A DNA stretch of 41,530 bases from DATFHX01 sp035247945. GTDB lineage: Bacteria > Patescibacteriota > Saccharimonadia > Saccharimonadales > Saccharimonadaceae. The position numbers and the translations under genes are program-made. Shown piece by piece: positions 38,155-41,530 of the stretch (its first letter is position 1; each line of letters opens with the position of its first letter). Under the pieces are notes generated by a model. It saw only the letters and a list, made by a program, of their open reading frames with translations, was not told where the DNA came from and ran no database searches. The DNA lies in the NCBI GenBank assembly GCA_035247945.1, contig DATFHX010000021.1:1-41530 (forward strand), given 5' to 3'.

Positions 38155-39483
38155 ATGGCTCGACTACCGCAACCAGGTGCAGATAATGGGTCTTGGGGTG
38201 ATGTCCTCAACGATTTTCTATTGGTCGAGCACGATGCAAATGGTACTCTCAAGAGTTCTGGCAGTTTAAGCACAAAGGCAAATGACGGCTCGGTTGTGCA
38301 TAATACCAGTAACGAAACAGTCGCTGGGACAAAGACATTTTCCAGTTCGCCAGTTGTGCCTACGCCGACGCTTGGCAGCCATGCAGTCAATAAAACATAT
38401 GTAGATAGCACGGTTGCGGCTGGCGCGCCAGATGCCAGTACGAGCTCGAAAGGTATTGTGCAGCTCTCTGGTGACCTATCTGGCACAGCCAGTGCACCGA
38501 CAGTTCCGGAGCTGGCAAATAAAGAGCCAACTATCGCTGCCGGCAATACCACTCAGTATTTCCGTGGTGACAAATCCTGGCAAACTCTTGATAAAGGATC
38601 CGTAGGACTCGCAAACGTCGACAACACGAGCGACGCGAATAAACCTATTAGCACTGCTACGCAAACTGCGCTGAACGGCAAAGCCTCTACCGCTCGCACA
38701 ATCACAGCTGGCACTGGTCTTGCAGGTGGTGGTGACCTTAGCACGGATCGTACTATTACTGTTAACTTTGGCACTGTGGCTGGTACTGTCGCTCAAGGTA
38801 ATGACAGTCGTATTACTGGTGCAGAGCAAACCGCCAATAAAGGCGTAGCGAACGGCTACGCAGGTCTTAACGGCTCTACTGTTGTGCCAACCGCACAGCT
38901 TGGCACGGGGACTGCTGACACTACAACTTTCCTTCGCGGCGACAATACCTGGGCGGCTACTCCGGCCGCGCCAGTAACGAGTGTCGCAGGTAAAACTGGT
39001 GTCGTTACTCTCGTCAAAGCGGATGTAGGACTCGCAAATGTCGACAACACATCGGATGTCAACAAACCGGTGAGTACTGCTCAGCAAACTGCCCTGAATC
39101 TGAAGGCAGATACGACTGTAACTGACGGGCTTAACGCCCGCGTCACTACTCTTGAGTCTGCTGGTATCGTGGCGCTCACTGATGGAGCATCTATTGCCAC
39201 GGACGCTAGTGCTGGAAAGCACTTTCGGGTTACGGTTGCTGGTGATCGTACCCTCGCCGCGCCTACTAACGCCACTGACGGCATGCATCGTATTTGGGAA
39301 ATTACTGCGTCGGCGGCAGACCGCTCACTTACTTTGTCGACTGGAAGTAGCGGGAGCTTTGAATTTACGACTAATATCACCTCGCCGATTACTATTACCA
39401 ACGGCAAGACACTCTTTCTCGGAGCAATTTATAATAGCACGCGTAGTCGTTGGACGGTATTGGCTGCAAAGGCTACGACGTAA
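38155..39483 (+). CDS. Tail-fibre-like repeat surface protein (host), 442 aa
   Basis: MARLPQPGADNGSWGDVLND is an opening I associate with Saccharibacterial surface-type proteins. Two copies of the phage tail-fibre motif VGLANVDNTSD...KP.S lie near residues 149 and 290, each preceded by RGDKSW or RGDNTW. The C-terminal ~95 residues (RVTVAGDRTLAAPTNATDGM, FEFTTNITSPITITNGKTLF) form a beta domain seen at fibre tips. No signal peptide is visible. It lies beyond trmD, tRNA and two host genes, so it is more likely chromosomal than part of this prophage; perhaps a domesticated or tailocin-like adhesin. It overlaps the next gene by one base. Confidence 0.7.
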   Translation: MARLPQPGADNGSWGDVLNDFLLVEHDANGTLKSSGSLSTKANDGSVVHNTSNETVAGTKTFSSSPVVPTPTLGSHAVNKTYVDSTVAAGAPDASTSSKGIVQLSGDLSGTASAPTVPELANKEPTIAAGNTTQYFRGDKSWQTLDKGSVGLANVDNTSDANKPISTATQTALNGKASTARTITAGTGLAGGGDLSTDRTITVNFGTVAGTVAQGNDSRITGAEQTANKGVANGYAGLNGSTVVPTAQLGTGTADTTTFLRGDNTWAATPAAPVTSVAGKTGVVTLVKADVGLANVDNTSDVNKPVSTAQQTALNLKADTTVTDGLNARVTTLESAGIVALTDGASIATDASAGKHFRVTVAGDRTLAAPTNATDGMHRIWEITASAADRSLTLSTGSSGSFEFTTNITSPITITNGKTLFLGAIYNSTRSRWTVLAAKATT

Positions 39484-40037
39484 TGGCGATATACAGCGAT
39501 AACTTTAACCGTGCGGACTCTACTACGGTCGGGGCAAACTGGACAGAAGTTGCAGACGATTGGTCCATCAAGAGTGACGCGTTAGCGCCCGGCCTTACGA
39601 CCACCGGTGTTATTCTCTATAACCAGCCGCTCGATACGGCCGATCATTATGCAGAGATTGCTATGTCAGTCGCAAGTACAACATCGATGGGTGTTTTTGC
39701 ACGCTCCGACTTAGCGGGGAATAACTTCTATTTGCTGCGTAGCAATGGTACCTCGTGGAACTTATTCACCAATATTAGTGGTACATTTACGAGTATTGGA
39801 AGTTATGCGGCAACCTTGGCTAATGGCGATGTCGCACGCATACAATGCGTAGGCAGCATTATCAAGGCTTTTATTAATGGTGTAGAGCGCATTTCTGTAA
39901 CTAACGCTGCAATTACCACCGGAACTTATACCGGCATACGCAGTACGCAAAGCTCAACTGCACGTTATGATAACTTTACGGCCTCTGATGTGGGAGCTCT
40001 TTATTCTAATGACGGCGGTTTCTTTGATTTCATTTAA
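39483..40037 (+). CDS. ConA/LamG-like beta-sandwich protein, 184 aa
   Basis: I start it at ATG 39483, overlapping the TAA of the fibre-like gene (TAATG). DNFNRADSTTVGANWTEVAD and WSIKSDALAP open a concanavalin-A-like lectin/glucanase fold common in adhesins and phage fibres, followed by ARSDLAGNNFYLLRSNGTSW and INGVERISVTN. The final residues (DGGFFDFI) form a hydrophobic strand. Tight coupling suggests it is a partner or tip of the upstream fibre-like protein, binding glycans. Confidence 0.7.
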   Translation: MAIYSDNFNRADSTTVGANWTEVADDWSIKSDALAPGLTTTGVILYNQPLDTADHYAEIAMSVASTTSMGVFARSDLAGNNFYLLRSNGTSWNLFTNISGTFTSIGSYAATLANGDVARIQCVGSIIKAFINGVERISVTNAAITTGTYTGIRSTQSSTARYDNFTASDVGALYSNDGGFFDFI

Positions 40038-40200
40038 ACACAAGTAACCTGTCCAGGTCATAGGATAACAAGGTACTATTTTTCTCCTTTACTTCTTTTC
40101 CAGAAGCATCAGGATTTCTTTAATTTCTTGCTCCATCTCAACCTCACCTTGCTGCTCAAAAGTTTGGAATAGGTTCTTCTCCTGGTTATGAGATTATGGG

Positions 40201-40231
40201 AAAGACTACAGATTGAACCGTAGTCTTTTTT
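40201..40231 (+). terminator. Intrinsic terminator
   Basis: AAAGACTAC (40201-40209) pairs with GTAGTCTTT (40220-40228), followed by Ts. Confidence 0.8.
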
Positions 40232-40280
40232 CGCTTCAAAAAGTTCGGATTCATCGATGATTCCATGTCTTCAATATAAA

Positions 40281-40316
40281 GAATAACACCCCGCGACTAA
40301 CAGCGGGGTGTTATTC
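40281..40316. terminator. Perfect 14-bp hairpin, terminator of the reverse-strand gene
   Basis: GAATAACACCCCGC (40281-40294), 8-nt loop, GCGGGGTGTTATTC (40303-40316). It lies just past the end of the 105-aa reverse-strand gene. Confidence 0.8.
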
Positions 40317-40347
40317 GCTGTTGTGCGGGGTGCGGTACTAGGTGATT

Positions 40348-40665
40348 CTACGCGCCGTGGTGACGGCGCATGTTGTCGAGCTGCTTCATGCACTTGCGCC
40401 AGCTAATGGCGAGCAGTTTGAGGGCTCCGCCGGCTATCACGCTCCCGAAGCCTATGGCGAACCAAGCTTCGGCTATGCCGAGATGTTGCCAGAGGTTACT
40501 CCTTGTCGGCATTACGACGTGGAGGTTGCCGGTCGGGTCGAAGTAGTTGATTTCGCCCCAGAGCGGCCACAGCATCATTCCGCCAAGGTACATCAGCAGG
40601 GGAGGGACAACGACGAGGAAGAGTCCTCGCAAGAACTGGCTCCGCATAGATCTCTGCGCGTTCAC
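40348..40665 (-). CDS. GC-rich two-TM membrane protein, 105 aa
   Basis: GTG start (40665) with GGAG 7 nt upstream. TM segments: about 12-36 (FLRGLFLVVVPPLLMYLGGM) and 65-88 (IAEAWFAIGFGSVIAGGALK); the C-terminus is basic (RKCMKQLDNMRRHHGA). Codons are GC-rich (34 of 60 bases at 40441-40500) relative to nearby host genes. It stands alone between a terminator and an empty region. Possibly a transferred gene; family not recognised. Confidence 0.55.
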   Translation of the reverse strand: MNAQRSMRSQFLRGLFLVVVPPLLMYLGGMMLWPLWGEINYFDPTGNLHVVMPTRSNLWQHLGIAEAWFAIGFGSVIAGGALKLLAISWRKCMKQLDNMRRHHGA

Positions 40666-41034
40666 GGTTCAACTCCACTATCGAAGTTCTGTTTTTTATA
40701 CCGGAGTCGCAGCCCGGCGCGCCGAACCGAGTTGGTTAACCATTCACTAGCTTAACTGCGACGTATGTCGCACTCCTATTTTTAGAACGCGCGCACGATT
40801 TATGCAAGCTTGAGCAAAATGCCACAAACGGTGAGATCTATGCGATTTATTGCGTACCTGGCATCATTATGATATCATTAAGTTATAACACGTCCTACGT
40901 TATGACTGCACCCCAAGAGAAATCTTGGGGCTGCTTTTATATCAGGGTAATGAGGATTTTAAAACTGCAATTATCCATTGAAGCAACTCCTATATCTTAA
41001 AATGATGTCACCACAGGGGGTGTCGGGAGGTAAA
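40666..41034. other. Gene-free stretch with one candidate small RNA
   Basis: No ORF with supporting start signals. The only structure I see is the promoter-hairpin-terminator unit at about 40870-40938. Confidence 0.5.
40870..40938 (+). ncRNA. Candidate small RNA with GAAA-loop terminator
   Basis: TGATATCAT (40870-40878) is an extended -10. Downstream, ATAAC pairs with GTTAT, then CCCCAAGA (40911-40918), GAAA, TCTTGGGG (40923-40930) and a T-rich end. The layout matches the phage units at 26,961 and 33,476. Confidence 0.45.
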
Positions 41035-41074
41035 AACAGGCTAGGGCATGCAACGCCGCACGTCCTAGCCTGTT
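41035..41074 (-). terminator. Terminator overlapping the stop codon of the reverse-strand gene
   Basis: AACAGGCTAGG (41035-41045) pairs with CCTAGCCTGTT (41064-41074). On the reverse strand it is followed by TTTTT. The TAG stop (41065-41067) lies in the stem. Confidence 0.8.
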
Positions 41075-41346
41075 GTTGTATTAGATAGGCATGGGGAGGG
41101 GTTCAAAACCGATAGGAAGCTACGTTTTGGTGCTTTTGCCTTCGCACCGCCTACACGCTGGGAGCGGTACTGTCGTTTAGGTTTTGTCCTGCACACAGCC
41201 CTCTCTTCCTCTACGAGTGAATCCAGAGCGATCCTTATCCGGAGTTTCGACGCGGAAGACGTCAGCGCGTTTTGTACTTCGGCGACTGTCATCCAGTCGT
41301 TATCTCTGGCAAGGACGCCGCTGACTCTCAATCGAAGATCGTCCAT
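41065..41346 (-). CDS. Small winged-helix-like protein, 93 aa
   Basis: Residues about 15-60 (DNDWMTVAEVQNALTSSASK, LRIRIALDSLVEEERAVCRT) read like a winged helix (helix-turn-helix then a basic wing, KPKRQYRSQ). The C-terminal ~35 residues are basic and disordered. Possible DNA-binding regulator. ATG start with a weak GTAGG upstream. A terminator overlaps its stop codon. Family not recognised. Confidence 0.55.
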   Translation of the reverse strand: MDDLRLRVSGVLARDNDWMTVAEVQNALTSSASKLRIRIALDSLVEEERAVCRTKPKRQYRSQRVGGAKAKAPKRSFLSVLNPSPCLSNTTTG

Positions 41347-41457
41347 GAATACCTACTCTATGTGGATGTACGGAACTCTATAACAATAGAATAAAATCGC
41401 CAAGTATGCAAGAGAAGTCAGCAAATCCCGTTAAATTGAGCATCTATGGTCGATAGT

Positions 41458-41530
41458 TGATATAATAAGAGATGGTGATGCGCATCACGTTACAATGACC
41501 AGTAAACGTATAACAAGGAGGAACTACCAT
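41458..41530 (+). promoter_or_regulatory. Promoter and leader of a gene starting at the window edge
   Basis: TGATATAAT (41458-41466). The leader holds a perfect palindrome GTGATGCGCATCAC (41475-41488). AAGGAGG lies about 8 nt before the final bases AT, so an ATG at 41529 is expected to continue beyond the window. A short ATG ORF inside the leader (41472, MVMRITLQ) could be a leader peptide. Confidence 0.5.

Larger units (their letters stand above)
40038..40347. other. Intergenic region with two terminators
   Basis: No gene I can support. On the reverse strand there is a short frame ending MEQEIKEILMLLEKK without a good start, perhaps a gene remnant. It contains two terminator hairpins listed separately. 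Confidence 0.5.

Noticed and set aside
38476..39288. 270-aa reverse-strand ORF opposite the fibre-like gene
   Set aside because: It is an antisense shadow of a repetitive gene, low in recognisable structure, with no SD or promoter.
40095..40185. Short reverse-strand reading frame ending MEQEIKEILMLLEKK
   Set aside because: Only 15 codons follow an ATG and the longer frame lacks a start; at most a gene remnant.
1..41530. UGA recoded as glycine (Gracilibacteria-type code)
   Set aside because: Many tightly packed genes end at TGA with ATGA overlaps, and key domains contain no internal TGA codons.

Overview
The window looks like the chromosome of a Candidatus Saccharibacterium (TM7, Patescibacteria/CPR) carrying most of an integrated podovirus-like prophage (about 1-35,990), followed by a chromosomal flank (about 36,000-41,530). 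The host call is an inference. It rests on the gene neighbourhood after the phage (trmD, two small multi-TM proteins, tRNA-Gln, a tail-fibre-like surface protein whose N-terminus is of a kind I associate with Saccharibacteria) and on ordinary UGA stops, which argue against the UGA-recoding Gracilibacteria/Absconditabacteria. The left phage end lies outside the window. The right end lies between the integrase and the trmD promoter; I could not identify att sites.

Layout. (1) 1-5,070: a tightly overlapping early operon of small phage genes, including a zinc-ribbon/DUF1064 nuclease, a YopX-family protein and a WDGH-type protein. (2) 5,071-7,300: an accessory cassette with a very GC-rich, actinobacterial-looking secreted protein, a 42-aa membrane peptide, a pair of paralogous basic proteins read from leaderless transcripts, a riboswitch-like attenuator, and an operator-like palindrome. 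(3) 7,438-18,698: packaging and head genes: small terminase, a large terminase split into separate ATPase and nuclease ORFs, portal, scaffold, N4-gp56-type capsid, small head proteins and a tandem-LamG fibre. (4) 18,748-20,458: an accessory island with a reverse-strand ImmA/IrrE protease plus membrane protein, a long structured intergenic region, and a membrane-anchored CAP-domain protein. (5) 20,506-31,547: ejection proteins (358 and 1,770 aa, the latter with a ParB-like domain), tail adaptor, tail hub and a LamG fibre. (6) 31,555-33,137: lysis, with a one-TM protein and an endolysin whose C-terminus is a holin-like unit with its own internal ribosome-binding site. (7) 33,138-35,990: two candidate small RNAs, a small repeat-bearing gene, a tyrosine integrase, and two divergent GC-rich cargo genes.

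Virion type. N4-gp56 capsid, P22 gp4-like adaptor, hub, large internal proteins and no tape-measure or sheath gene indicate a short-tailed phage. LamG/ConA-like modules in the two phage fibres suggest glycan binding on the host surface.

Expression. Several phage and host genes have an extended -10 (TGnTATAAT-like) followed after only 6-9 nt by the start codon with no Shine-Dalgarno, so leaderless transcripts seem common here. Other phage genes use strong AGGAGG sites. Several intergenic regions contain promoter + hairpin + intrinsic terminator, which suggests attenuators or small RNAs. All functional statements come from reading the sequence; no database search or folding program was run.
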